A stretch of 64,000 nucleotides of DNA from Verrucomicrobiota bacterium (GTDB lineage: Bacteria > Verrucomicrobiota > Verrucomicrobiia > Opitutales > Opitutaceae), in the NCBI GenBank assembly GCA_023416735.1, contig JAEZGX010000016.1:62001-126000 (forward strand), in the 5' to 3' direction. Under the pieces are notes generated by a model. That model was given only the letters and a program-made list of their open reading frames with translations, did not search any database and was not told the origin of the DNA. Positions within the stretch are counted from its first letter, which is position 1; every line of letters starts with the position of its first letter. Position numbers and translations under genes: made by a program. Of this stretch, positions 47,838 through 57,290 are shown piece after piece.

Positions 47838-49151
47838 ATGCTTTCTCTCCCCACTCCTTCAAACACCTCCGCGCCGCCGCCCGCTCTCACCGGCAGCACC
47901 CGAGATTTTTTATCCGTCCGCGGCCCCACGCTCTCCGCTCGCGCCTCCGCTTTTTCCTCCTGGCTCCACGAGCGCATCGCCTTCGGCGGTTTTCCCTTCT
48001 CCAAGAAACTTCTCCGTCCACCCGCCGCCACCACCTCCCTTCGTCTCGCCGATGGCTCCGTCACCGTCGGTCTGAACTTTGCCTCCCAGGACTATCTCAA
48101 CCTCTCCTCGCATCCTTATATCCACCAAGCTGTCCTCGACGCCCCCCAACGTTTCGGGCCGCACAGCGGCGGCGCCCCGGTTCTCGCTGGAGCCATCGAG
48201 CTTTCCACCGAGCTTGAGTCCGCACTCGCTCAACACCTCGGCCTCTCCTCCGCCATCCTTTGCCCCACCGGCTGGGCTGCCGGCTACGGCGCGATCCGCG
48301 CCCTCATCCGCGACACCGACCACATCGTCATCGATCAACTCGCCCACAACTGCCTCCACGAGGGCGCAGCGGCCTCGACCCGCAATCTCCACCTTCACCG
48401 CCATCTCGACCTCGATCACGTCCGCCTGAAACTCGCCTCCATCCGCGCCCGCGATCGCGTCAACGCCATCCTCGTCGTCACTGAGGGATTGTTCTCGATG
48501 GACGCCGATACGCCCGACCTCGCCGGCTTCATCGCTCTCTGCCGGCAATTCAACGCCTCCCTGCTCGTCGATGTCGCGCACGATCTCGGTAGCACCGGCC
48601 CTCGTGGCACCGGCAGCATCGGCGCCCAAAATCTCCTCGGCCAAATCGATCTCGTCGTCGGGAGCTTTTCCAAAACCTTCGCCACCAATGGCGGCTTCAT
48701 CGCGACGCGCGATCCCGCCCTGGCCGATTTCCTCCGCTACCTCGCTCCGGCCACGACTTTCAGCAGCGCCCTCACGCCACCCCAGGTCGCTACCGCACTC
48801 GCGGCCCTCCAACTCGTCCGCTCCAACGAAGGCGACCGCCGACGCGCTGCGCTCCTCGCCGCCGCTCAATCCCTCCGCTCCGCCTTGTCTGTCCAGGGAC
48901 TTCCGCTTCTCGGCCACGTCTCCCCGATCGTTCCCGTTCTCGTCGGCAGCGATGATGTCGCTCGCATTGCCGCTCGCACGCTCTCGTCCGCCGGGATCCT
49001 CGCCAACCTCATCGAATACCCCGCCGTCTCCCGCGCCACCGCTCGCTTCCGCCTCCAAGTCATGAGCGACCACACGCCCGCCGCCTGCACCAACGCCGCT
49101 CACCACATCGCCCAAGCCATCGCCTCCGCCCGCTTTGCCCGACGTTGCTAA
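47838..49151 (+). CDS. Alpha-oxoamine synthase (BioF/KBL/SPT fold)
   Basis: A 437-residue PLP enzyme. NFASQDYLNLSSHPYI opens the fold; HSGGAPVLAGAIELSTELE is the acyl-acceptor region; the cofactor sites are VDVAHDLGSTGPRGTG and the internal-aldimine Lys in GSFSKTFATNGGF. These enzymes condense an amino acid with an acyl-thioester and lose CO2 (8-amino-7-oxononanoate, aminoketobutyrate or serine palmitoyl products). GSFSKTF differs from the GTLGKA of true BioF, so the substrate may be different. ATG 47838 is preferred over an upstream TTG. No biotin genes are adjacent. Confidence 0.86.
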   Translation: MLSLPTPSNTSAPPPALTGSTRDFLSVRGPTLSARASAFSSWLHERIAFGGFPFSKKLLRPPAATTSLRLADGSVTVGLNFASQDYLNLSSHPYIHQAVLDAPQRFGPHSGGAPVLAGAIELSTELESALAQHLGLSSAILCPTGWAAGYGAIRALIRDTDHIVIDQLAHNCLHEGAAASTRNLHLHRHLDLDHVRLKLASIRARDRVNAILVVTEGLFSMDADTPDLAGFIALCRQFNASLLVDVAHDLGSTGPRGTGSIGAQNLLGQIDLVVGSFSKTFATNGGFIATRDPALADFLRYLAPATTFSSALTPPQVATALAALQLVRSNEGDRRRAALLAAAQSLRSALSVQGLPLLGHVSPIVPVLVGSDDVARIAARTLSSAGILANLIEYPAVSRATARFRLQVMSDHTPAACTNAAHHIAQAIASARFARRC

Positions 49152-49300
49152 AAAAATTCCGCCTCACACTAGCGGCTTCCCTCCGTCCGCCTGTCATTAC
49201 CCTCGCAATGCCCTCACCGGCTCCAGCTCTCCTTCCCGTCCCCCGCGCAGAACCGTCTTTGCACGGACTCACCTCTCCGGCTATCCCATCGACTGTCGCC

Positions 49301-49891
49301 ATGGCAGACCCACAGCCACGCCAGTCGGAGTTCGCCCGTCTCTACCGCGCCACGCTCGCTCCGCTGCGCCGCTACCTCACGCGCTTTCTCGGCGATCCCG
49401 ACGAAGCCCAGGACATCGCTCACGACGCCTATCTCCGCGTTTACAACGCGGAAACTCGTCAACCGATCGAAAAGCCCCAAGCCCTCCTTTTCACCACCGC
49501 GCGCAATCTCGCGATCAACCGCCTTCACCGCCGCAACCGCTCTCCCGTTTCGTTCGATTCCTGTCCGTCCGAACTCGCCGCCTCCCAAGCCCCCGGCGTC
49601 GTCAACCAAGTCATCGCCCGCCAGGAACTCCAAGCCCTCGAACAAGCCATCGCCGAACTTCCTCCCGGCTGCCGCGCCGTTCTGCTTCTCCGCAAGGTCG
49701 AGATGCTCTCGCACCAGGAAATCGCCAACCGCCTCGGCATCGCCATCAGCACCGTCGAAAAACAACACGCCCGCGCCCTCCGTCTCCTCAAAACCGCCCT
49801 CGCTACCCGTTCCATTTCCGTCGCCCACGACACGCCCGCCTCTCCCTCTTCCGCCCCGAGCCGCACCCACAACCCGGAGGCCCGCTCATGA
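49301..49891 (+). CDS. ECF sigma factor, FecI-like
   Basis: A 196-residue extracytoplasmic-function sigma factor. Region 2 has FLGDPDEAQDIAHDAYLRVY and region 4 has LPPGCRAVLLLRKVEMLSHQ with EIANRLGIAISTVEKQHARA. Two in-frame upstream starts are possible (ATG 49208; TTG 49145), but ATG 49301 gives the usual length. Its stop overlaps the FecR gene by four bases (ATGA), and a TonB receptor follows. This sigma factor should be released when a substrate binds that receptor. Confidence 0.93.
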   Translation: MADPQPRQSEFARLYRATLAPLRRYLTRFLGDPDEAQDIAHDAYLRVYNAETRQPIEKPQALLFTTARNLAINRLHRRNRSPVSFDSCPSELAASQAPGVVNQVIARQELQALEQAIAELPPGCRAVLLLRKVEMLSHQEIANRLGIAISTVEKQHARALRLLKTALATRSISVAHDTPASPSSAPSRTHNPEARS

Positions 49892-50883
49892 ATCCCTCTT
49901 CTCCGTCTTTCGATCCCGCCGCCGAAGAACGCGCCGCCCTTTGGGCTGCTCGCCTCGATGGTTCCTCCCTCTCAGCCGCCGACCGCGCCGAGCTCGACGC
50001 TTGGCTGGCCGAAAACCCCGCCCACCGCGCCATCCTCTCGCAATACTGCCAATTCTCCGCCGACCTCGAGCAACAACTGCCCGCCCTCGTCCAATCCGGC
50101 GCCGTGTCGATGCCCGCGATCGCATCGCCCGCCCGCTCGCGGACGTCGCGCTGGCGCATGCTCTGGGTCGGCGGAGTTCTCGGCGCCGCGGCCGCCGTCG
50201 CTCTTTCATTCCATCTGGCGCAACCGCGCACCGACTCGCACAACCTCGCCACCGCCGTCGCCCAGCGTCACGCGCTCACTCTCTCCGACGGCTCTCAACT
50301 CGAGCTCAACGCTCACACCACATTGCGCGTCGACTTCGATCGCCACGAACGCCGCGTCCGCCTTGCCCAGGGCCAGGCCTTCTTCACCGTGGCCAAGGAC
50401 GCCGCTCGTCCGTTCATCGTTGAAACGCCCGCCGGTTCCGTCCGCGTCACCGGCACCCGCTTCGATGTTCACACCGACGCTCCGTCGGCGATCGAGGTCA
50501 CCGTCCTCGATGGGTCCGTCCAGGTTCGCGCCGGCGCCTCGAACGCCCCCGTCTCCCTCACGGCCCGCGACCACTTCTCCGCGCGAGGCGAACAACTTTC
50601 CGTCACTTCGCTCTCTCCGGCTGCACTCGCCGATCGACTGGCCTGGCGCGATGGCCGCGTCGTCTTCGCCGACACGCCGCTGCGCGACGTCCTCACCCAT
50701 TTTGCCCGCCATCACGGACGCAAAATCACCGTCGCGCCCGCCATCGCCGATCTCCGCATCGGCGGGCGCTTCAACCTCGACGACCTCGAAGGTTTCTTCA
50801 CCGCCCTCGAATCGATCCACCCCGTTCAAATTCTCCGCGATCGCGACGGCTCCATCCAAGTCACCGCCCGCCCCACCGCCTGA
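49888..50883 (+). CDS. FecR-type anti-sigma factor
   Basis: A 331-residue membrane regulator. The N-terminal DUF4880-like part (AALWAARLDGSSLSAADRAE, LDAWLAENPAHRAIL) binds sigma. One helix lies at about 90-110 (LWVGGVLGAAAAVALSFHL). The FecR domain has TLSDGSQLELNAHTTLRVDF, GSVRVTGTRFDVH and VTVLDGSVQV. The last about 85 residues are STN-like (DTPLRDVLTHFARHHGRKIT, FFTALESIHPVQILRD) and should touch the receptor's own STN domain. Coupled to the sigma gene. Confidence 0.93.
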   Translation: MNPSSPSFDPAAEERAALWAARLDGSSLSAADRAELDAWLAENPAHRAILSQYCQFSADLEQQLPALVQSGAVSMPAIASPARSRTSRWRMLWVGGVLGAAAAVALSFHLAQPRTDSHNLATAVAQRHALTLSDGSQLELNAHTTLRVDFDRHERRVRLAQGQAFFTVAKDAARPFIVETPAGSVRVTGTRFDVHTDAPSAIEVTVLDGSVQVRAGASNAPVSLTARDHFSARGEQLSVTSLSPAALADRLAWRDGRVVFADTPLRDVLTHFARHHGRKITVAPAIADLRIGGRFNLDDLEGFFTALESIHPVQILRDRDGSIQVTARPTA

Positions 50884-50936
50884 TCTTGCCTTCATGGAGG
50901 TGCGGTGTCTCACCGACCTCTTAACGCCCCGATCTC

Positions 50937-53900
50937 TTGACGCCGTCACGCCCACGCCTCCGCGCCGCCTTCCGTTCCCTCGCCTTTATATTTCTCCTTC
51001 CGCTCCTCGCTCCCGCCGCCCCCCTCGTATTCGATATCCCCGCTCAACCCGCCGCTGACGCCCTCCTCGCGTTTTCACAACAGGCACGCGTCGACGTCCT
51101 TTTCCCGTCCGACGAGCTCCGCCAGGTCCATTCCACCGCTGTCCGCGGTCAACTCGAGCCCGACGCCGCCCTCACGCGGCTCCTCCAACAGACCGGCTTC
51201 CACGCCCGCCGCACCGCGCACGGCACCTTCATCGTCGCCCGCTCCGCCGCGCCCGGCGGCTCGATCAAAGGCCGTTTGCTCACGCCGGAATCCACGCCAG
51301 CGACCAAAGTCGAAATCTCCATCCCCGAACTTCGCGCCACCACTTTTTCCGATCTCAACGGCGAATTCGATCTTCCCAATCTACCGCCCGGCATCCATCG
51401 CCTCGTGATCCGCGGAGAAAATTACCGCCCGCTCGAAATCGCCAACATCGTCGTCGAGCCGCGCCGCGTATCCAACATCGAAACACACACGCTCTCCCCC
51501 GCCGACGGCATCGTCCAACTCGCCCCGCAAATCGTCGAAGGGAAATTCTTCCGCCGCTGGCGGGATCGCTCCGAAGAGGATTTCCAACCGCAACGCGCCG
51601 CCGGCAACCTCGACCTGCCCCGCTCCGTCGACGACGTCCTTCCTTACACCATCTACGATCGCCAGCAGATCGCTCGCAGCGGCGCCGTTAACCTCAACGG
51701 CTTTCTCCAGCGTTACATCCTCGACGCCAACTCCACCACTCCACCGCCCGAGCAAGGCGGCACCCAAAACCTCTTCGAAAGCGGGAGCTTCAACCTCCCG
51801 CTTCGCGGCTTCGCCAGCGACGAAACCATCATCCTCGTCAACGGCCGCCGCATGCCCGAAATCCTCGTGGTCGATCGGCGCACTCCGCCGCCCGACGTCA
51901 ACTTCATCCCCGTTTCCCTCGTCGATCGGGTCGAGGTCCTCCCCGTTTCCGCGTCCGCCCTCTACAGCGGCAATCCCGTCGGCGGAGTCATCAACATCGT
52001 TCTCCGTCCCACCGTCACGCGCACCGAGCTCACCACCACTTACACCAACGCGCTCGCCAGCTACGACGCGCCGCAATTCACCACCTCGCTTCAGCACGGC
52101 GAATCCTTTCTCGCCGACAAACTCCGCGTCCGCTTCAGCGCCACCGTCACCGAATCCACCCCGCCCGTCGAATCCGAGCTCGGCTACATCCGCCGCCACT
52201 CGCCCGCCCGCACCTCGCCCACCGAGCTCCTCTACCGCGCCACGCCCAATATCCTCAGCGCCGACGGCGCTCCTTTGTTCGGTCCGGGCACCTCGTCCGT
52301 CACCTCCGTCGCACCCGGAGCCGAAGCCGCCAACCAGCTCGCGGCCTTCACCGGCCGCGAGGGCGTTCGTAACACCGACCTCTTCGATCTCCGCCAAGGC
52401 CTCACCAACTCTTTCGACAGCTCCGACTTCGTTTACGGGCGCCGCCAACGCGGCCGCAGCTACTTCGCTTCCGCCGTTTACGACGTCAGCGAATGGCTCC
52501 AATTCGGACTCGACGCCATCTACAGCCATTCCGTCGTTCACCGCGGCGCCGACGTTTTCCGCGGCACGCTTGCGCTCTCCTCCGACTCCCCGCTTAACCC
52601 GTTCGCGAACGACGTCCTCGTCACTCTAAACGAAACCGCTCCCAATCTCGGTCCGCACTACGGCGAAGCGCGCGTCGACTTCTATTCCATCGTCGCCGGC
52701 GTCCTCGCCAAATTCCCCCGCGACTGGCGCGTGTCCTTGGATGCCCAATACGGCCACAGCCTCACCCGCTACCGCGGCATCCAAGGCACTGACGCCGACG
52801 CCTGGCAGCAGCTCGTCGACACCGGCCGCTACAATCCTCTGCGCGACACACAACTGCACGCCCCGCCCGACGCCTTCTACGACGAGGTCATCGTCTTCTA
52901 CGGCGGCCGCGATCGCTTCGTTACCCTCGGCGATTACCAGACGTTCGACACCGCCGTCCGCGTCACCAATCAATCTATCCCACTTCCCACCGGCCGCGGC
53001 GCCGTTAACTTCGGCGCCGACTACCGCGTCAACCAGCTCGCCGGCCACACCTCCGAACTGCGCAATGGCCGCGGCGAGCTCGTCGAATCTCCCGCCCGCT
53101 TCTCCGGCCGCACCGTCGAGCGCGTCAGCGTTTTCGGCGAACTCCTCGCCCCCGTCGTCGCTCCGCACGTCCTACCTTCCTGGATACATGAAATCCAAAC
53201 CGATCTCGCCGCGCGCTACGTCGTCTCAGACTCCGCCCAGGAATCCAATCTGGCCCCCACTGCCGGCCTGAAATTCGATTTCGGCGGCGGCTTTTCCCTC
53301 CGCGGCTCCGTCAGCACGTCGAACCGTTTTCCCACTCCATTCATGAGTCGTCGCGTTTCCGGCGGCGCTGGACCCGGCGGCGGCGAGGTCGAACTCGTCA
53401 ACATCCGCGATCCGCGCTTCCCCGGAGAACAATACGGCGTCAACGCCAGCATCGCTCAAAATCCCAATCTCCGCTCCGAGGCCAACATCACGCGCACAAT
53501 CGGTTTCCTCGTGCAGCGCGGCGAGGTTCACCGCTTTCGCCTCTCCGCCGACTTCTCCGACACGCGCAAAGCCGACGAGCTCTTCACCTTGGACGCTCAA
53601 GCCGCCATCAATCTAGAGGCCGACTTCCCCGACCGCATTCGCCGCTCCCCCACCACCGGTCGCATCGAGCATGTTCTCACCGGCCCGATCAACCTCGCCG
53701 AGCGCCACTCCCAAAGCTGGAGCACCGCCGCCGACTACGCCTGGACCGAAAGCTTCGGCGGTCGCCTCGATCTCTATACGCGCTGGAGCTACTTCCCGCG
53801 CTACGAAACGAAAACCTTCCCCGACAGCCCTACGATCGACCACATTCGCACACCCGACGGCACGCTCCCGCTGCTCGAACACCGCCTGAATTTCGGCGGC

Positions 53901-54221
53901 AGCTGGTCAAACCGCGTTTTCGGTTTCGGCATCGACGGACACTACTATCACTCCCGCCGGCTTCCCGTCGAATTCTGGTCCGCGCAACACAGCCGCACGA
54001 TCGATCCTTATCTTCAATTCGACGCCTACGTGCAGGCCGACCTCACAAAATGGATACCGTGGAAAAACCCGCGCCACGGCCTCCGCGGTCAGCTTCGCGT
54101 CAACAATCTCTTCGACGCCGCCCCGCCGTTCTACGCCGCCGATTCGATCCGCTCCGGCGTGCAACCTTACTCCGACTGGCGCCGCCAGACCTACGCGTTC
54201 ACCCTCCAAGCCACGTTCTAA
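50937..54221 (+). CDS. TonB-dependent receptor with N-terminal STN domain
   Basis: A 1094-residue outer-membrane transporter. Signal peptide at about 1-27 (LAFIFLLPLLAPAAP). STN domain at about 30-100 (FDIPAQPAADALLAFSQQAR). A CarboxypepD_reg-like insert is at about 105-170 (IKGRLLTPESTPATKVEISI). The plug is at about 220-370 with SGSFNLPLRGFASDETIILV, NGRRMPEI and VEVLPVSASALYSGNPVGGV, followed by the beta barrel to residue 1094, ending AFTLQATF. The start is a rare TTG at 50937; no ATG gives the signal peptide. The STN domain means it signals through the FecR/FecI pair upstream. Substrate unknown. Confidence 0.93.
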   Translation: MTPSRPRLRAAFRSLAFIFLLPLLAPAAPLVFDIPAQPAADALLAFSQQARVDVLFPSDELRQVHSTAVRGQLEPDAALTRLLQQTGFHARRTAHGTFIVARSAAPGGSIKGRLLTPESTPATKVEISIPELRATTFSDLNGEFDLPNLPPGIHRLVIRGENYRPLEIANIVVEPRRVSNIETHTLSPADGIVQLAPQIVEGKFFRRWRDRSEEDFQPQRAAGNLDLPRSVDDVLPYTIYDRQQIARSGAVNLNGFLQRYILDANSTTPPPEQGGTQNLFESGSFNLPLRGFASDETIILVNGRRMPEILVVDRRTPPPDVNFIPVSLVDRVEVLPVSASALYSGNPVGGVINIVLRPTVTRTELTTTYTNALASYDAPQFTTSLQHGESFLADKLRVRFSATVTESTPPVESELGYIRRHSPARTSPTELLYRATPNILSADGAPLFGPGTSSVTSVAPGAEAANQLAAFTGREGVRNTDLFDLRQGLTNSFDSSDFVYGRRQRGRSYFASAVYDVSEWLQFGLDAIYSHSVVHRGADVFRGTLALSSDSPLNPFANDVLVTLNETAPNLGPHYGEARVDFYSIVAGVLAKFPRDWRVSLDAQYGHSLTRYRGIQGTDADAWQQLVDTGRYNPLRDTQLHAPPDAFYDEVIVFYGGRDRFVTLGDYQTFDTAVRVTNQSIPLPTGRGAVNFGADYRVNQLAGHTSELRNGRGELVESPARFSGRTVERVSVFGELLAPVVAPHVLPSWIHEIQTDLAARYVVSDSAQESNLAPTAGLKFDFGGGFSLRGSVSTSNRFPTPFMSRRVSGGAGPGGGEVELVNIRDPRFPGEQYGVNASIAQNPNLRSEANITRTIGFLVQRGEVHRFRLSADFSDTRKADELFTLDAQAAINLEADFPDRIRRSPTTGRIEHVLTGPINLAERHSQSWSTAADYAWTESFGGRLDLYTRWSYFPRYETKTFPDSPTIDHIRTPDGTLPLLEHRLNFGGSWSNRVFGFGIDGHYYHSRRLPVEFWSAQHSRTIDPYLQFDAYVQADLTKWIPWKNPRHGLRGQLRVNNLFDAAPPFYAADSIRSGVQPYSDWRRQTYAFTLQATF

Positions 54222-54243
54222 CGTCACCGCGTTCCCGCTTCTC

Positions 54244-54310
54244 GAACTTCAAATCTCGATCCGCTCTCCGAATCGAAAACGCCAAATCGAGATTCGAAAA
54301 TCGAAAGCCC
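54244..54310. repeat. Degenerate word repeat, AAATCGAAA family
   Basis: Words such as AAATCTCGATCC, GAATCGAAAACGCCAAATCG and GATTCGAAAATCGAAAG fill the convergent gap between the TonB receptor and ptsI. A related stretch is inside coding sequence at 61443-61478. Confidence 0.6.
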
Positions 54311-54312
54311 CC

Positions 54313-56076
54313 TCACTCCAGCTTCACCCGCGCGCGATAGAACGCCTCGCACATCGCGTAAACTTCTCGCGGCGACGTCATCCGCAGAGCCTTCTCCGCC
54401 AGCGCACGCGCATCCGCCATCGTCATCGAGCGCACGATGTATTTCACCGCCGGCAACCACGGCGGCGCCATGCTCAGGCAATCCACGCCAAGTCCGAGCA
54501 ACAGCGGTGCAAATACCGGATCGCCCGCCATCTCCCCGCACACGCTCACCGGCAGCTTCTGCCGATGTCCTTCTTCAACGATCCGCTGCAGCGTCCGCAA
54601 CACCGCGCAATGCGTCGGCTCGTAAAGGTGCGCGATCCGATCGTTCACGCGATCGATCGCGAGCAGATACTGGATCAGATCATTCGTCCCGATGCTGAAA
54701 AACGCGCAATCCGGCGCCAACAAATCCGCCGACATTGCCGCGCTCGGCACTTCGATCATCGCGCCTACCGAAATGTTCTCGTCGAAGGGCACTCCCCGCT
54801 CCTTCAACTCCGTCATGCACTCGCCCAGCACCGCATTCGCCCGCGCCAGCTCTTCGTGACCGCTGATCATCGGATACATCAGCTTCACTTTTCCATACGC
54901 ACTCGCCATCAGGATCGCGCGCAGCTGGTCCTTGAAGATCGACAAATTCTCCAGGCAAAACCGGATCGCCCGGAAGCCCATGAAGGGATTGTTCTCCTTC
55001 GGAAACAGATCCGATATCCCCGCCATCGGCTTGTCCCCGCCGATGTCGAGCGTGCGAATCACCACCGGATTCGGCGCCACGCCTTCCGCCACCGCCTTGT
55101 AAGCCAGAAACTGCTCCTGCTCCGTGGGAATCCGCGACGAGCTCAGGAAAATATACTCCGTGCGAAACAGCCCCACGCCCGTCGCATTGTAGTCGCGCAC
55201 GAGCTTCACCTCGTCCGACTTCTCGATGTTCGCCATCAACATCACCTCAACCCCGTCCAACGTCACCGCCGGCTGCGCATTCGCCTTCAACAGCCGCGAT
55301 TCCAACGTCTTCTTCTGTTCCTGAATCTTCCCGTAACGGAATAGCGTGCTCTCCGAGGGATTGATGATCACCACGCCGTCGTAACCGTCGACGATCACCC
55401 AATCCGCGTGCTTCACGCGCGTCGTAAGATCCCGCAATCCCACCACCGCGGGAATCTTCATCGAGCGCGCCACAATCACCGCGTGACTCGTCTTGCTGCC
55501 CGTGTCCGTCACGATCCCCAACGCCGCACTTCGATCGATGCTCGCCGAATCCGACGGCGACATGTCGTTCGCGACCACGATCCGCTTGTCCGCCAGCCGC
55601 GTGAGCGAGTTCTCCGCCTGCCCCAACAAATTCTGCAACACCCGCTGCGCCACGTCCCGCAAATCCGCCGCCCGCTCCCGCAGGTATTCATCGTCGATCT
55701 CCGAGAATGCCTGGATGTATCGCTGCGAGACCTTGTTGAAGCAGGTCTCGATGTTTCTCCCCGTCGACTCAAACTCGCGCACCGTCTCTCCGATCAGCGC
55801 CTGGTCCTCGAGGACCAGCAGATGCGCATCGAAGATCAACGCCTCCTCCTTCCCCAAATTCTTCTCCACTTCCGCCTGGATCTTCGCGATCTGCTGCCGC
55901 GTCACCAGCAACGCCTGGTCCAGCCGCGCCACTTCCGCCGCCCGCCGCTCCGGCTCCACCTGATAACTCGGCACCTCGACGTTGCTCTGGATATAGACAA
56001 AGACCTGCCCATAGGCGATGCCCTGCGAGGCGGCGATGCCTTGGACGACGATTTCGTTCTTTGCGCTTTGATCCAT
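54313..56076 (-). CDS. ptsI: PTS enzyme I
   Basis: A 587-residue phosphoenolpyruvate--protein phosphotransferase that starts the PTS by phosphorylating HPr. The active-site His is in TGSKTSHAVIVARSM. PEP-binding motifs are GLFRTEYIF, GGDKPMAGI and EVPSAAM. DLIQYLLAIDRVNDRIAHLY and the Cys in VSVCGEMAGD are typical. Length normal. No HPr or EII gene is in the window, so the PTS may be elsewhere or partly regulatory. The start is ATG 56074-56076, preceded by TTAATTAA. Confidence 0.96.
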   Translation of the reverse strand: MDQSAKNEIVVQGIAASQGIAYGQVFVYIQSNVEVPSYQVEPERRAAEVARLDQALLVTRQQIAKIQAEVEKNLGKEEALIFDAHLLVLEDQALIGETVREFESTGRNIETCFNKVSQRYIQAFSEIDDEYLRERAADLRDVAQRVLQNLLGQAENSLTRLADKRIVVANDMSPSDSASIDRSAALGIVTDTGSKTSHAVIVARSMKIPAVVGLRDLTTRVKHADWVIVDGYDGVVIINPSESTLFRYGKIQEQKKTLESRLLKANAQPAVTLDGVEVMLMANIEKSDEVKLVRDYNATGVGLFRTEYIFLSSSRIPTEQEQFLAYKAVAEGVAPNPVVIRTLDIGGDKPMAGISDLFPKENNPFMGFRAIRFCLENLSIFKDQLRAILMASAYGKVKLMYPMISGHEELARANAVLGECMTELKERGVPFDENISVGAMIEVPSAAMSADLLAPDCAFFSIGTNDLIQYLLAIDRVNDRIAHLYEPTHCAVLRTLQRIVEEGHRQKLPVSVCGEMAGDPVFAPLLLGLGVDCLSMAPPWLPAVKYIVRSMTMADARALAEKALRMTSPREVYAMCEAFYRARVKLE

Positions 56077-56163
56077 TAATTAATGCCAAAAAGCCACGGC
56101 TGGGGAGGGCCGGCGGCGCCGGACGTTAACGCGTCCCGCGGCCAGCGGGTCAATGCGGATTTA

Positions 56164-57063
56164 TCAGCCAAATTGCATCTGCTCCACAAATGCACTTGCG
56201 CCCCACGCTTCCCGAATTCGCGCCGTCATTTTCGCCACCTCGACCCCGTCGCGTAACAGCGCAAAACACGCGCTCCCGCTCCCGCTCATCCGTGGCAACA
56301 CCCCAAACTCGTCCCGCAACCGCTCCAACAACACCGGCAGCGCCGGATACTTCGCAAACGCCACCCCCTCCATGTTGTTGAAAAGCAAATCCTCCGCCGG
56401 CGCTTCCGCATCCCCCGACCACGCCGCCAACCGCGCCTCGGCCAACTCCACCGGCAAATAACTCCCCGGCGCCGCCGCCGCCATTCGCCCATACGCCCAC
56501 GCCGTCGAAATTCCAAAGGGCGGTTTGAACACCAACACTTTCCGCCCGCGGATCCGCTCCACCGCCCCCGCCTTCAACCCGTCCACGTTCTCCCCGCGCC
56601 CCCGCATCACCACCGGCCCACCCCGCAAAAACAACGCACAATCCGACCCCACCTGCGCCGCCACTCCCTCCAGCTCCGCGCCGCTCAAGGTTCCACCCGC
56701 CAGCTCATTCAATCCCCGCAACGCCGCCGCCGCATCGCTGCTCCCGCCGCCCAATCCCGCCCCGACCGGTATCCGTTTCTTCAACACGAACTTCGCTCCG
56801 CCTTTCCACCCCGTCCGCGCCCGAAACGCCTCCGCCGCCTTCAACACCAAATTGCTCCCATCCACCGGCACCGCCGCGTCATCGCATTCCAACACGAAGT
56901 CCTGCTCCTTGCCCCCTCCCCCCTGCTCCACCGTTAACTCATCCCCCCACGTCAACGGCGCCACCACCGACACGAGCTCGTGAAATCCATCCGCCCGCCG
57001 GCCCGTAATCGCGAGAAACAGGTTCAACTTCGCCGGCGCACTCAAGGTGATGATTTCGCTCAC
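56164..57063 (-). CDS. ispE: CDP-ME kinase of the MEP pathway
   Basis: A 299-residue GHMP-family kinase that phosphorylates 4-diphosphocytidyl-2-C-methylerythritol. APAKLNLFLAITGRRADGFH opens it, VGAGLGGGSSDAAAALRGLN is the ATP site, and MSGSGSACFAL is the third motif. I start at GTG 57061-57063 (VSEIITLSAPAKLN). The same frame is open to an ATG at 57231, but those 56 residues are translated from intergenic repeat DNA. ispD and ispF lie on the other strand beyond pyrF. Confidence 0.93.
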   Translation of the reverse strand: MSEIITLSAPAKLNLFLAITGRRADGFHELVSVVAPLTWGDELTVEQGGGGKEQDFVLECDDAAVPVDGSNLVLKAAEAFRARTGWKGGAKFVLKKRIPVGAGLGGGSSDAAAALRGLNELAGGTLSGAELEGVAAQVGSDCALFLRGGPVVMRGRGENVDGLKAGAVERIRGRKVLVFKPPFGISTAWAYGRMAAAAPGSYLPVELAEARLAAWSGDAEAPAEDLLFNNMEGVAFAKYPALPVLLERLRDEFGVLPRMSGSGSACFALLRDGVEVAKMTARIREAWGASAFVEQMQFG

Positions 57064-57194
57064 AGCCTCGTCATTGCGAATAGCCGCACGCCGAAGCAAT
57101 CCATCAATCACGCCCACAAGTCGGGACGGCCATCCGTGTCCATTGGTCGTTACAATCGTCACCTGCGTAACCCGCCCCTCCGCCTCGCCTCCTA

Positions 57195-57226
57195 CCGTGT
57201 TCATCCGTGTCCATCCGTGGTTCAAC
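57195..57226. repeat. Degenerate word repeat, CCGTGTTCAT family
   Basis: CCGTGTTCATCCGTGTCCAT words in the divergent ispE/pyrF region, with a weaker copy near 57131-57146. Relative of 40808-40840. Read on the minus strand it gives the spurious NHGWTRMNT peptide. Confidence 0.65.
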
Positions 57227-57290
57227 TCCACCGCCCGCCCCCGACTTTATCCTTCATAACTCTTCCCAACTTCCCCAACGTCTTGCCCAC

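Noticed and set aside
47805..47840. TTG start for the alpha-oxoamine synthase
   Set aside because: It adds 11 residues without homology and the ATG at 47838 is better.
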